A stretch of 64,000 bases of DNA, taken from positions 25,623 to 89,622 of the forward strand of contig CAJTZJ010000009.1 of assembly GCA_910583925.1 (NCBI GenBank). The letters run 5' to 3'. Below, one piece after another: positions 17,600-27,360 of this stretch. This stretch comes from an uncultured Eubacterium sp. GTDB taxonomy: Bacteria; Bacillota; Clostridia; Oscillospirales; Acutalibacteraceae. The notes beneath the pieces were generated by a model. It was not told the DNA's origin, made no database searches, and was given only the letters and a program-made list of their open reading frames with translations. Every line of letters begins with the position of its first letter. The first letter of the stretch is position 1. The translations under genes were made by a program, and so were the position numbers.

Positions 17600-18225
17600 A
17601 AATAACAATTGTAATCGGCAGTCCCAAATTTAAAGAAAGCAATTCGGAAATTATAGTTAATTCTTTATGTACGATGATTTCCGATAATGATATTGAAATA
17701 ATCAATATTAATAGAAACAGCATTTCTGAAAAACAATTTGAAAGAATATTTGTCAGCAATATATTGATTTTTGCTTTTCCGCTGTATGCTGACAGCATAC
17801 CTTCTCATTTGTTACGATTTCTTGCCGATCTTGAACTTAAGGGATTTCACAATAAAGATATTATGGTTTATACGATAGTTAACAATGGATTCTTTGAAGG
17901 CTGTCAAAATCATATTGCTATTGCTCAGATGAAAAATTGGTGTAATGCGGTTCAGCTTAAATGGGGACAGGGAATAGGCATTGGTGCAGGAGAAATGCAG
18001 CCGGCTATCAGAAATGTTCCTGCCGGTCACGGACCAAATAAAAGCATAGGCAATGCTCTGAAATCTTTAGCTGATCATATTAACAATTGTAAATCAGGTA
18101 AAGATATACTTGTTTCTCCGAATTTTCCCAGGTTTTTATGGAAAAAAGCAGGTAATATTTTCTGGTATCAGCAGGCGAAAGAAAATGGTTTGAGAAAAAA
18201 AGATTTGTATATAAAGATACATTAA
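17596..18225 (+). CDS. Flavodoxin-fold NAD(P)H-dependent oxidoreductase
   Basis: 209 residues from ATG 17596, which sits in an ATGA overlap with the previous stop; a TTG seven codons upstream is less likely because the first strand MKITIVIGSPKFKESNS begins at the ATG. This is the flavin-phosphate loop of the flavodoxin/NADPH-dependent FMN reductase fold, followed by NILIFAFPLYADSIPSHLLRFL. The preceding gene lacks the first strand and this one has no CxxC motif, so the two may work together as a split or paired flavoprotein. No terminator is obvious after it. Confidence 0.75.
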   Translation: MKITIVIGSPKFKESNSEIIVNSLCTMISDNDIEIININRNSISEKQFERIFVSNILIFAFPLYADSIPSHLLRFLADLELKGFHNKDIMVYTIVNNGFFEGCQNHIAIAQMKNWCNAVQLKWGQGIGIGAGEMQPAIRNVPAGHGPNKSIGNALKSLADHINNCKSGKDILVSPNFPRFLWKKAGNIFWYQQAKENGLRKKDLYIKIH

Positions 18226-18284
18226 TTGTGTTTTGTTAATGTTTCATTCATAAAATCAGAGTATTATAATAAAGGTGATATTGT

Positions 18285-18818
18285 TTGAAAAAATCTGTTA
18301 AAGCTGCGTTTTGCGGAATGGCCGCGGCGCTTTCTGTTGCGCTTATGTTTGCAGGAAGCCTGTTTTATATTTTTGCTTATGCCATTCCCATGCTTCTTGG
18401 AATTATAGTTTTTATGATTAATAAAACCTTTGGCAGGGGCGTTGCATTTTATGTTTATCTTGCAGTGTCTGTTCTTTCCATGCTGTTTGTTCCCGATAAA
18501 GAAGCTGTACTTATGTATGCACTTTTCTTCGGTTATTATCCGATAATAAAACCATATATTGAGAAAATTAAAGTTAAGTTGTTACCAACAGTATTAAAAT
18601 TTTTACTGTTTAATGCATCGATTTTTGTTATTGAAATTCTTTGTGTAAAGGTTTTCGGAATACCCTTTTTTAATGATGGCGTATTTTCAAAATCCATGCT
18701 TGTATTTTTTACCGTTGCAATGAATCTTTGCTTTGTAATGTATGAGTTTTTTCTTGAAAAATTTAAAATAATCTATGAAAGAAAAATTGAACCCCGAATT
18801 ATAAAAGCATTAAAGTAA
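18285..18818 (+). CDS. Integral membrane protein of unknown function
   Basis: 177 residues, TTG start at 18285 supported by AAAGGTGAT six bases upstream. There are about five hydrophobic segments, and the first (FCGMAAALSVALMFAGSLFYIFAYAIPMLL) resembles the start of small ECF-type substrate-binding or YbbS-like membrane proteins. No catalytic motif is visible. Two conserved-looking features are the MINKTFGRG loop and a basic C-terminus (YERKIEPRIIKALK). I cannot assign a function. It ends in a bidirectional terminator. Confidence 0.6.
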   Translation: MKKSVKAAFCGMAAALSVALMFAGSLFYIFAYAIPMLLGIIVFMINKTFGRGVAFYVYLAVSVLSMLFVPDKEAVLMYALFFGYYPIIKPYIEKIKVKLLPTVLKFLLFNASIFVIEILCVKVFGIPFFNDGVFSKSMLVFFTVAMNLCFVMYEFFLEKFKIIYERKIEPRIIKALK

Positions 18819-18850
18819 AAACAGCATTCTCAGACGAGAATGCTGTTTTA
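18817..18850. terminator. Bidirectional terminator
   Basis: AAAAACAGCATTCTC and GAGAATGCTGTTTTA with a 4-base loop, between convergent genes and flanked by A and T runs. Confidence 0.9.
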
Positions 18851-18852
18851 CT

Positions 18853-19926
18853 TTATTTGTATATTCTTTCAATTCTTGGATTTATTAAAAGAGGGGAGAT
18901 ATCTGCGCTTGCAATGTCGCCGATACTTACATCAGATCCGGTAATATCAACCGCAGTGTGCGAAAGTCCGATTTTACCGATTACTCGAAACATTCTTCCG
19001 TTTATTTTTACATAAGTTTTCTTTTTTTGTAAAAATTGCTTGAATACAGAAAGTACATAATGAAAGCTGATTTCTTCCTTATCCTGTGTAAGCCCGAAGC
19101 CGTCATAATGTCCGAACGGAACGATGGCTATTTTTGTTTTCTTGGTCGTTTTAAAAGTGCCCATATAGCCGATTGAATATCCCGCAGGCACGGTTTTTGT
19201 TTCAATAACCTCAGCTTCAAGTAAGCCAATTCTGTTCAATTTGGTTTTGCTTCTGGTTATCACTCTTCCTGTAAATGCAGAGCCAAGCCTTACGCTGTCA
19301 AGACAAACATCCTCAACATTTAAAAGGGCAGGGGAATTTGCACAGTGAAGTGTGCCGACATTGTATCCTGCATTCTCAATCTGTTTCATCGTATCTTTAA
19401 ATAATACAAGCTGAGATTTAGTTAATTCCGTATTGCCGAATGCATCGGAAAAATGTGTGTAAGCCCCGATAAATTCAAGATTTTCAGCTTGATAGCAATC
19501 AATCGCCTTGCTTACCTCACTCGGCATAAAACCGTATCGTCCCATTCCTGTATCAATTTTCAGATGACACTTTGTTTTAACGCCGAGCTTTGCAGAAGTC
19601 CTGTTCATAACTGCACAGGCTTCTGCTGAACCGATTGTGGCAATACAGCCGTTTTCAGCAATAATTTTTGCTTCTTTCTCAATGCAGGTTGAACGCATAA
19701 TAAGAATATCTTCATTATCAAGGACTTCTTTTAAAACAGGAATATCCGTTACTTCTGTAACTGCAAATGTTTTTATTCCGCATTCCTTTAAAATAGCTGT
19801 AAATTCTTTGATTCCAAAGCCGTATCCATTGCCTTTAACAACTCCGATAAGAGGAACGCCTGCTTTGTTTTTTAGAATTTCTATATTTTCAATCAGTTTT
19901 GATTTTTCAATAACATATCTGCTCAT
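18853..19926 (-). CDS. alr: Alanine racemase-type PLP enzyme
   Basis: 357 residues of the fold III barrel. The PLP lysine lies in LIGVVKGNGYGFG near residue 30, where typical alanine racemases have AVVKANAYGHG. Further landmarks are KIDTGMGRYGFMP, THFSDAFG, HCANSPALL, RLGSAFTGR, and the C-terminal domain beginning YSIGYMGTF with the probable catalytic Tyr; IVPFGHYDGFG replaces the usual GYADG. These departures suggest a divergent alanine racemase or a related racemase. It lies 4 bp after a FemAB-type gene, so both probably serve peptidoglycan stem or cross-bridge synthesis. Confidence 0.8.
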   Translation of the reverse strand: MSRYVIEKSKLIENIEILKNKAGVPLIGVVKGNGYGFGIKEFTAILKECGIKTFAVTEVTDIPVLKEVLDNEDILIMRSTCIEKEAKIIAENGCIATIGSAEACAVMNRTSAKLGVKTKCHLKIDTGMGRYGFMPSEVSKAIDCYQAENLEFIGAYTHFSDAFGNTELTKSQLVLFKDTMKQIENAGYNVGTLHCANSPALLNVEDVCLDSVRLGSAFTGRVITRSKTKLNRIGLLEAEVIETKTVPAGYSIGYMGTFKTTKKTKIAIVPFGHYDGFGLTQDKEEISFHYVLSVFKQFLQKKKTYVKINGRMFRVIGKIGLSHTAVDITGSDVSIGDIASADISPLLINPRIERIYK

Positions 19927-19930
19927 TTTT

Positions 19931-20959
19931 TCACTTCTTTATTTTCATCACAAGGTTGTAAATATTGTAAACGGGCTTATTGAGTACATAATCGAATTCA
20001 CCGATGAATTCTTTCATATAACCGCCGAAACCGTGCTTAAATCTCCAGAGTCCGTAATGCGGATTATCAGGATTCTGACAATCTCCGCTTATACCGCCGA
20101 AATCATAAACCTCACAGCCGCATTCCATACCCCACTGCATCATAGCCCATTGAAGTGCGTAATTCGGATAAACATTTCTGTGTGCATTGGAGGAAGCACC
20201 ATATTGATACTTCATAACATTTTTGCCCCATTTAATAGCAATTGTACCTGCTATAGCCTGTCCGTTATAGTAAGCCATATATAGTCTTGCATCCTCACCC
20301 ATGCAGTTGAGAATCTGTTCAAAGTATGCTTTCGGTCTTGTTGAAAATCCGTCTCTGTCGCCGGTTTCCTGCATGATTCTGACAAAATCATCAAGTGCCT
20401 CATTGCCCATTATTTTTACTTCAACGCCCTTTTTAGGTGCTTTTCTGATTCTGTTTCTGTAATCGGCTTTAAATGTAAGCATTAATTCGTCCTCAGATAA
20501 ATGATTATAATCAAAGCAGTAAACAAAACGCGGCTGAACATTCTCAAAATCCATACAGCCCGGATTTAATTCTTTAAAGCCTTTCTCAATCAAATGCTTT
20601 TTGTATGCCTTATTCTGAATAACGATTTCAGGGTCGATTTTAATACAGTACGCCTTATATTCCTTTGCAAGCTCCAGCAAGCCGTCAAATAGCTTATCAA
20701 ATGTATCAAAATCATTTTCATCTGCAACAAAACCGCGGCAGACATAAAAAAGAGAATATTTTATAACGGGAACAAATCTTATAAGAACAGCAGCTGAGCC
20801 TAAGATTTTTCCGCTGTTATCCTTAAGCATTACAGCCTCCCATTTCCAGGCTGATTTAACCTTAGCCCATTTGGAAGAATGCTGAAAAAGCCCTTTCGGA
20901 TGTTTTTTTATAAATTCCTCGTATTCAGCAAGATTGCTGTCGTCAACTCTAACTATCAA
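19931..20959 (-). CDS. FemAB/FemX-type peptidyltransferase (interpeptide bridge)
   Basis: 342 residues with two GNAT-like halves. Family signatures are FQHSSKWAKVKSAWKWEAV near the start, FKADYRNRIRKAPKKGVEV in the middle, and YQYGASSNAHRNVYPNYALQWAMMQWGMECGCEVYDFGG near the end. The last 40 residues include YGLWRFKHGFGGYMKEFIGEFDYV, typical of FemX/MurM. Such enzymes add amino acids from aminoacyl-tRNA to lipid II. The start is TTG at 20959 with GGAGG eight bases upstream. It precedes the racemase gene in one short operon. Confidence 0.88.
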   Translation of the reverse strand: MIVRVDDSNLAEYEEFIKKHPKGLFQHSSKWAKVKSAWKWEAVMLKDNSGKILGSAAVLIRFVPVIKYSLFYVCRGFVADENDFDTFDKLFDGLLELAKEYKAYCIKIDPEIVIQNKAYKKHLIEKGFKELNPGCMDFENVQPRFVYCFDYNHLSEDELMLTFKADYRNRIRKAPKKGVEVKIMGNEALDDFVRIMQETGDRDGFSTRPKAYFEQILNCMGEDARLYMAYYNGQAIAGTIAIKWGKNVMKYQYGASSNAHRNVYPNYALQWAMMQWGMECGCEVYDFGGISGDCQNPDNPHYGLWRFKHGFGGYMKEFIGEFDYVLNKPVYNIYNLVMKIKK

Positions 20960-21052
20960 AATAAAACCTCCAGTTTTAATTTGGTATTAGTATATCAAAT
21001 TTATACCTCTTTGTCCATATTTCCTATAAATGTATGTAAAATTTATACTTTG

Positions 21053-21081
21053 TTGACATTTTTTAAAATATATACTAATAT
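21053..21081 (+). promoter_or_regulatory. Probable lacZ promoter
   Basis: TTGACA (21053-21058), 17-bp spacer and TAATAT (21076-21081), 32 bp before the lacZ start. A TATACT four bases earlier is an alternative -10. No operator was recognised, and no sugar-responsive regulator is adjacent. Confidence 0.5.
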
Positions 21082-21112
21082 ATAAGTTAATAAATTTAGG
21101 TAGGTATAATTT

Positions 21113-24100
21113 ATGGAGAAGCAATATTGGGAAGATCCATCTGTTTTTAAAATTAATAAGGAAGATGGTCATGCTATTGCAATGCCGTATGATGATGTGG
21201 AATCTGCTCTTTCCGGCGAAGAAAGCAAATATAAGCAGTCTTTAAACGGAAAGTGGAAATTTTACTGGCAGCGCGGTCTTAGAAATCAGCCAACCGGCTT
21301 TGAAAGAATGGGCTTTAATGATTCGGATTGGGATGAAATCAATGTTCCCTCTGTCTGGCAGACAGAGGGGTATTCTGTTCCGTATTACTATGCAAGCACT
21401 TTTCCGAGAGCGATAAGCAGAAATAAGCTCAGAATTCCTCATATCAATCATAGAATGCAGGAAATCGGCATATATCGCCGTAAGTTTGCACTTGATAAAT
21501 CTTTTGCAGGAAGAGAGATTTTTCTTCATTTCGGTGCTGCAAAGGCTGCAATTGAGGTGTATGTTAACGGTAATTTCGTCGGCTATGGTCAGGGTTCTAT
21601 GACCCCGCATGAGTTCAATGTAACAAAATATCTTCGCTATGACGAAGAAAATGTTGTTGCCGCAAAGGTTTACAGATATTCGGATGGTACATATCTTGAG
21701 GATCAGGATATGTGGTGGCTCTGCGGAATTTACAGAGAGGTTTATCTTTTTGCAGAAAGCCCTGTATCCATCAGAGATTTTTATTTCAGAACAAAGTTTG
21801 ATAATTTCTATAATAATGCAACCGCTCTTCTTGATATTGAAATCAAGAATTATTGGGCGTTTAACGGAAATGCCTCAATTGAAGCAAAGCTTATTTCTCC
21901 GAACGGCAGTGAAATTGTACTTGGCAGCAGTAAAATAAGCCTTGAGGCAAACAGTGCGGATATCAGATTTGTAGCCGATATTGAAGAGCCTGAAAAATGG
22001 TCTGCCGAAATGCCGAATCTATATAAGCTTGTGATGATTCTGAAGCTGGATGAAAAAACCGTTGCCGTTAAAACATATGATGTTGGATTCAAACAGGTTG
22101 AAATCAAGGGTGAAAAGATTTACTTTAACGGTATGCCTTTAATGGTCAGAGGTGTTAACCGCCACGATTTTGACGCAGATCACGGCTGGGCGGTTCCGAA
22201 GGAAAGATATACTCAGGATCTTGATATTATGAAGCAGAATAATATCAATGCCATAAGAACCTCTCATTATCCGGATGATCCGTATTTTTATGATATGTGC
22301 AATAAATACGGATTTTATGTAATGGATGAGTGCGAGGTTGAAACGCATGGTGTAAGGCGCAAGGGTGTTCCCGGAAGCAATCCTGTCTGGACAGCTGCTG
22401 TTGTAGACAGAATGCAGCGTATGGTTCTTCGTGACAGAAACAATCCCTGCATATTTATGTGGAGTCTGGGAAACGAAGCAGGAGACGGCGATAACTTTGC
22501 TAAAATGAAGGAAGCCGCTTTAAAGCTTGATGATACAAGGCAGTTCCATTATGAGGGCGATTTTGATTTAACAAAAAGTGATGTTATTTCCCGTATGTAT
22601 CCAACTGAAGATATTATGGAAAAGCTCGGCAAAAAAGAGCCTATAACAATTTCACTTTATGATAATATTGCAAACCAGCTTGCTGCAGACAGTAAGCCGA
22701 TAAAAGCTGAAATGTATGAGGGAAAACCGATTCTCCTTTGCGAATATGCTCATTCAATGGAAAATTCACTTGGTAATTTTCAGGAATATATGGATGATTT
22801 TGAACGCTATGATAATATGTGCGGCGGCTTCATATGGGATTTTGTAGATCAGACAATCCATAGAGTAAATGAGAACGGGCAGGATGAATGGCTTTACGGC
22901 GATGATTTTGCAAAGCAGGAGCCAAGAAATATTATCAATATTCCGAATACAACTGCTATGGCAGGTTCTAATACATATTTCTGTGCAAACGGACTGATTG
23001 GCGCAGACAGGCAGCCTCATCCGCAGATTACGGAAGTTAAAAAAGTTTATGCTGAAATAAAAACAGAGCTTTTTGATATTCAGAAAGGGACATATAAGGT
23101 TAAAAATAAGTTTTTATTTACGGATATTTCAAATTATGTATGCAAATGGGCAGTTTCGGCAAATGGTGATGAAATTTCGTCTGGAGAGCTTGGCGTAATT
23201 GAATGTGCTCCTCTTTCCGAAACATTTATTACGATTCCTTATAATTATACAACACTTCCGTTTGATAAAGAGGTTGTTTTAACTATATCCTTCCATACAA
23301 AAAAATCTGTTTTAGGTCTTCCTTATGATTATGAAATTGCTTGGGATCAGTTTGTTCTTAACGCACTTCCTCAGCCTGAGGAGCCTGAGAGCAAGGGCGT
23401 TCTTCATTATACGGTAAAAGGGAACACGGTTGAAATTAATGGTGATGCTTTCTTTGTATGTATTGAAAAGGGCAGAATAACAAATTATTCTATTGCCGGC
23501 AGAGAGAGGCTTAAAGCTCCGCTTGAACCGTATTATTTCAGAGCGTTAACGGATAATGATATAGATTTTCTTAATTTTACTCCATTTCTTATTCCTTTCC
23601 ATCCTTTCTATAAATGGAAAAGAGCAAGTAAAAAGGCAAAGGCAATTAAGACTGTTGTAACAAACGGCGATGATAATTCAATTGAAGTTCATATTGCGTG
23701 GAAAACACCGGGTCTGAAAAATTCTGTATCTACATACAGAATTTATCCGGACAGAAGAATTTATGTTTATCACAGTGCCGTTCCAAAGGCTAATATGATT
23801 AAATTCGGTGCAAGAATGGTGCTTGACGGCAGTATGGAATATGTTGATTGGTACGGAAGAGGACCTGTTCCAACCTATTGTGACCGAAAAACCGGTGCAA
23901 AAATCGGTAAATACAGTTCAACCGTAACTGATTTGGAATATCGCTATATGCGTCCGCAGGAAAGCTCAAACAGAGCAGATGTTCATTACTTTACAATTCA
24001 GGATGAAAACGGAAACGGATTTAAGATTTCATCATATTATGATGATCCGTTTAATTTCAGTGCTTATCATTATACAACAGAAAAGCTTGATAAGGCCAAG

Positions 24101-24277
24101 CATGTTCATGAAATCCCGTATGATAACAGCATTACTACTGTCAATATCGATCATCTGCTTTGCGGCGTAGGCGGCGATTTACCGGGTCAGGCATTTGTTC
24201 GTGAGCCTTATCTTATGAAAAAAGGTGTAAAGCAAAGCTATAGCTTTACGATAGAACCGTTAAAAACAGGAGAATAA
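21113..24277 (+). CDS. lacZ: Beta-galactosidase, GH2 (LacZ type)
   Basis: 1054 residues, full length for the LacZ class: N-terminal sugar-binding domain, immunoglobulin-like domain, TIM barrel and C-terminal beta-sandwich. No signal peptide, so it acts in the cytosol on imported beta-galactosides. Family blocks include VPSVWQTEGY, EDQDMWWLCGIYREVYL and RGVNRHDFD. The catalytic acid/base Glu is in MWSLGNEAG at about residue 451 and the nucleophile Glu in ILLCEYAHSM at about 544. Unusually, comEC starts 3 bp after its stop, so lacZ heads an operon with DNA-uptake and replication genes. No lactose transporter is adjacent; the GPH symporter is 13 kb away. Confidence 0.95.
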   Translation: MEKQYWEDPSVFKINKEDGHAIAMPYDDVESALSGEESKYKQSLNGKWKFYWQRGLRNQPTGFERMGFNDSDWDEINVPSVWQTEGYSVPYYYASTFPRAISRNKLRIPHINHRMQEIGIYRRKFALDKSFAGREIFLHFGAAKAAIEVYVNGNFVGYGQGSMTPHEFNVTKYLRYDEENVVAAKVYRYSDGTYLEDQDMWWLCGIYREVYLFAESPVSIRDFYFRTKFDNFYNNATALLDIEIKNYWAFNGNASIEAKLISPNGSEIVLGSSKISLEANSADIRFVADIEEPEKWSAEMPNLYKLVMILKLDEKTVAVKTYDVGFKQVEIKGEKIYFNGMPLMVRGVNRHDFDADHGWAVPKERYTQDLDIMKQNNINAIRTSHYPDDPYFYDMCNKYGFYVMDECEVETHGVRRKGVPGSNPVWTAAVVDRMQRMVLRDRNNPCIFMWSLGNEAGDGDNFAKMKEAALKLDDTRQFHYEGDFDLTKSDVISRMYPTEDIMEKLGKKEPITISLYDNIANQLAADSKPIKAEMYEGKPILLCEYAHSMENSLGNFQEYMDDFERYDNMCGGFIWDFVDQTIHRVNENGQDEWLYGDDFAKQEPRNIINIPNTTAMAGSNTYFCANGLIGADRQPHPQITEVKKVYAEIKTELFDIQKGTYKVKNKFLFTDISNYVCKWAVSANGDEISSGELGVIECAPLSETFITIPYNYTTLPFDKEVVLTISFHTKKSVLGLPYDYEIAWDQFVLNALPQPEEPESKGVLHYTVKGNTVEINGDAFFVCIEKGRITNYSIAGRERLKAPLEPYYFRALTDNDIDFLNFTPFLIPFHPFYKWKRASKKAKAIKTVVTNGDDNSIEVHIAWKTPGLKNSVSTYRIYPDRRIYVYHSAVPKANMIKFGARMVLDGSMEYVDWYGRGPVPTYCDRKTGAKIGKYSSTVTDLEYRYMRPQESSNRADVHYFTIQDENGNGFKISSYYDDPFNFSAYHYTTEKLDKAKHVHEIPYDNSITTVNIDHLLCGVGGDLPGQAFVREPYLMKKGVKQSYSFTIEPLKTGE

Positions 24278-24280
24278 ATA

Positions 24281-26305
24281 ATGAAAAGAGTTTTTGCACA
24301 TATCGGTTTTTCCTTTGCAATAACTCTTATAGTACTAAATTTTCTTGGAATTGAAGCGGCATTTGCAATTTTGGCGGTTGCAGGTGTCGCTTTTGCTGTT
24401 TCTGTTTTTTTCGGAAAAACAAGAAGAGGTCTGTCTGTTCCTTTATGTATGTTTGCGGCTGTATTCGCCTCCGCAATATTTATATCAAGCTATTATTCTG
24501 TATTTCTCCCACAGAAAAGTCTTGATTCGGAAACCGTCAGTGCGGAATTCTATATTGTAGATTTAGAGGAATGCCGAAATGACAGCTATTATTACACGGT
24601 CAAAACATCTTATCTTGACAAAGACAGCGCACCGCAGAATATTAAGCTTACAATTAAATCGGAAAAGAAAATAGATGCCGGATATTATCAGAAAATAAAT
24701 GGCAGAATAAAGCTAAGGCTCATTGCTGACAATGGTTTTGGTTCTTATGGCAGTTTTGGTAACGGTGAGTTCCTTTCCGGTAATCTGCTTGATTTTGATG
24801 TTACGAATGAAAGTGTTTTCAGTTTAAACAAATTTATTCTTAATCAAAGAGAAAATATTAAAAGCCTTATTTATTCAAGTATAAAATCTCCGGAAAATTC
24901 AATTATTATAGCACTGCTTATCGGTGATAAATCCGAAATACCGAATAATATAAAGGAAAACTTTAAATACGGCGGAGTATCTCACATTATGGCTGTATCG
25001 GGCTTGCATCTTGCTGTATTCTGCGGTACGGTTTCTGTTTTATTAAAAAAATTGAGAATTCCGAAAGTATTACAGGTGTTTATTACCTTTTTCTGTGTTA
25101 TGTTCTATATGGCACTTGCCGGTTTTTCAAAATCAATTATCCGAGCAGGGATTATGATGATTGTGATGTTATGCGGCAGATTGTTTAATGAACGAAGTGA
25201 TGCATTGAATTCCTTGGGCATCGCGGTATTTATAATTTGTCTTAATCCCTTTGCCGTAACAGATGCCGGTGCGTTATTAACAGTGACAGCCGTTCTTGGT
25301 TTAATTATTATTGACCCGATGCTTATCAGACGATATAAGCCCAAAACAAAGCTTGTGTATTATGTCTATAAAACCGTTTGTGCCTCCTTGTCTGTGTTTT
25401 TAACAACTTTACCGGTTGTTTGTATAACCTTTGGCTATGTCAGTATGCTTGGAATTTTTCTTAATATTCTTATCATTCCTTTGGCGCAGATAGCTATGGT
25501 TTCTGCATTTTTGATGTTTTTATTTGGCTGGTTTAATCCGCTGCGGTTCGTGCTTTCCTATTCCTGTCAGTTTTCAGCTTCATTTATGATTTTTATTACC
25601 GGGAAAGCTGCTTCTGTTCCATATGCAGTTGCTGATGTATCCGAAAATAAAGTTTTTCTTGCAATAGGGGCAGTATTTATATTTTTCGGAATTTCTTTTC
25701 TCTTTAAGAAAAAACAGCTGCTTAAACATACTGCTGTAATTGCATTAGCTGTTTTGATTGCCGTTGTTGCTATTTCGGATTTCATAGAGCGTGATAACAT
25801 TTATGTTAAAGAGATAAATGGATATTATACAACATCAATTGTTGTATACAATAAAAAGAACGCAGTTGTAATAGGGGTTGACGATTCCTCACAATATTAT
25901 GCCGTATCAAATATGATTAAATCAAAAAATCTTCATATTTCAATGATTGCAGATATAAATGACAGTGAATATTCCAAAAAGCTTGCAAATAAGTTTGGTG
26001 CACTGAACTATGTCTGTGATAATGAAAATATAAAATATCTTAATAATTGCCGCAATTTCTTCTGTGATGAAGAATTTATTGTTGATTTATGGGAGCAACT
26101 TAATGTAGAATATAAAAGTAATCAGCAGAATAAATATATTTTACTGAAAATATATGATACTGAATTTATGTGTATCAGAAAATATGAATGTTCAGATTCA
26201 AGTGAGTATGTAATTTATCTGGATAGTGAATCGGATTACGATATTGTTTATACGGTAAATAAAAACGGAATTTCCGAAAGGAGGCTTAATGAATGGCAAA
26301 AATAA
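24281..26305 (+). CDS. comEC: ComEC/Rec2-type DNA-uptake channel, without a recognisable metallo-beta-lactamase active site
   Basis: 674 residues, shorter than the usual ~750-800. Residues ~10-180 form the N-terminal DUF4131-like region and ~200-500 the Competence domain, with GGVSHIMAVSGLHLAVF at about residues 230-246. ComEC passes single-stranded DNA across the membrane. The C-terminal ~170 residues occupy the position of the metallo-beta-lactamase domain but lack the DVGQGD strand and the HxHxDH metal motif. The start follows lacZ by 3 bp with GGAG in the lacZ end. holA starts inside its last codons. comEA and comFC are encoded at 46.8-47.9 kb. Confidence 0.85.
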   Translation: MKRVFAHIGFSFAITLIVLNFLGIEAAFAILAVAGVAFAVSVFFGKTRRGLSVPLCMFAAVFASAIFISSYYSVFLPQKSLDSETVSAEFYIVDLEECRNDSYYYTVKTSYLDKDSAPQNIKLTIKSEKKIDAGYYQKINGRIKLRLIADNGFGSYGSFGNGEFLSGNLLDFDVTNESVFSLNKFILNQRENIKSLIYSSIKSPENSIIIALLIGDKSEIPNNIKENFKYGGVSHIMAVSGLHLAVFCGTVSVLLKKLRIPKVLQVFITFFCVMFYMALAGFSKSIIRAGIMMIVMLCGRLFNERSDALNSLGIAVFIICLNPFAVTDAGALLTVTAVLGLIIIDPMLIRRYKPKTKLVYYVYKTVCASLSVFLTTLPVVCITFGYVSMLGIFLNILIIPLAQIAMVSAFLMFLFGWFNPLRFVLSYSCQFSASFMIFITGKAASVPYAVADVSENKVFLAIGAVFIFFGISFLFKKKQLLKHTAVIALAVLIAVVAISDFIERDNIYVKEINGYYTTSIVVYNKKNAVVIGVDDSSQYYAVSNMIKSKNLHISMIADINDSEYSKKLANKFGALNYVCDNENIKYLNNCRNFFCDEEFIVDLWEQLNVEYKSNQQNKYILLKIYDTEFMCIRKYECSDSSEYVIYLDSESDYDIVYTVNKNGISERRLNEWQK

Positions 26306-27360
26306 CGGAAGCTGAGTTAAAGGCACAGATAAAGACGGCGGATTTCTCAAATGCTTATCTTATTTTTGGTCAGGAGGGATATCTTAAAAATCATTATATA
26401 AATCTCCTCAGAAAAAAAATAGTTGAGCCGACCTTTGCGGATTTCAATTACCATTCCTATAACGGAAAAGATACGGCATTGGATGAAATTCTTAAGGATG
26501 CAGAGCTTCTGCCTATGATGAGTAATTACAATTTTGTTCTTGTTTGTGATTATCCGTTTGATAAAAGCGAAAGCGATATTAAGCTTCTTCAGGAATTTTT
26601 AAAGGATATTCCGGAAACAACCATTCTTGTTTTCTGGTATGATGCCATCGAATTTCCGTTTAAAAATAAAGACGGCAAGCTAAGTGCAAAATCAACTAAA
26701 ATCGAAAATGCCTTTGCCAAAGCCGGATCAGTTATAGAGCTTAATTTTAAAACAGAAGCAGAGCTTGTCAAAATGCTTGTATCCGGCTTTAAAAAGCGTG
26801 GCTATGAATTGACTCCGAATCTTGCAAAATATTTAATTTCAATCTCAGGAACAGATATACAGATACTTCAGAATGAAACGGAAAAAATTTGTTTTTATCT
26901 TAAGGGAAATGAAGTTAACAAAGATATAATTGATAAGCTTGCAACCAAATCTCTTCAGGCAAGGGTAAATGACCTGTCGAAAGCGATTTTGGCAGGGGAC
27001 AGTAATAGGGCTTATTCCGTTTTAAATGCTCTCTTTTTTAATGATAAGGATGTAAAACCCGATTATCTTCTTGGTACGATTACAAAAAGCTATGTTGATA
27101 TGTACAGAGTTAAATGTGCAAAAGCGGCAGGAATGCCCGCTGCTGATATAAAAAATTACTTTTTCTATCAATATGATTCGTATATTAACAACGCAGTAAG
27201 AGATTCGGCAAATCTTTCTGTAAAGCAGCTTCGGAAATCACTTGATGTTCTTATGGATGCCGATAATGCCCTTAAAAGTACATCAGCCGGCAGTCGGCTT
27301 GTTTTTGAAGAATTGATGGTTAAGCTTATGCTGATAGCAAAAGAGGTTAATTATGATTAA
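26293..27360 (+). CDS. holA: DNA polymerase III delta subunit
   Basis: 355 residues. Delta opens the beta clamp inside the clamp-loader complex. The start AYLIFGQEGYLKNHYINLLRKKI is the N-terminal ATPase-fold region of HolA (no functional P-loop), followed by LLPMMSNYNFVLVCDYP and the C-terminal helical collar (LRKSLDVLMDADNALKSTSAGSRLVFEELMVKLM). It overlaps comEC by 13 bp, matching the widespread comEC-holA gene order in Firmicutes, and has GGAGG in the comEC end. Confidence 0.92.
   Translation: MAKITEAELKAQIKTADFSNAYLIFGQEGYLKNHYINLLRKKIVEPTFADFNYHSYNGKDTALDEILKDAELLPMMSNYNFVLVCDYPFDKSESDIKLLQEFLKDIPETTILVFWYDAIEFPFKNKDGKLSAKSTKIENAFAKAGSVIELNFKTEAELVKMLVSGFKKRGYELTPNLAKYLISISGTDIQILQNETEKICFYLKGNEVNKDIIDKLATKSLQARVNDLSKAILAGDSNRAYSVLNALFFNDKDVKPDYLLGTITKSYVDMYRVKCAKAAGMPAADIKNYFFYQYDSYINNAVRDSANLSVKQLRKSLDVLMDADNALKSTSAGSRLVFEELMVKLMLIAKEVNYD

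Noticed and set aside
21347..21369. 10-bp-arm inverted repeat early in lacZ
   Set aside because: It encodes the conserved PSVWQTEG block of GH2 enzymes, so codon content explains it.
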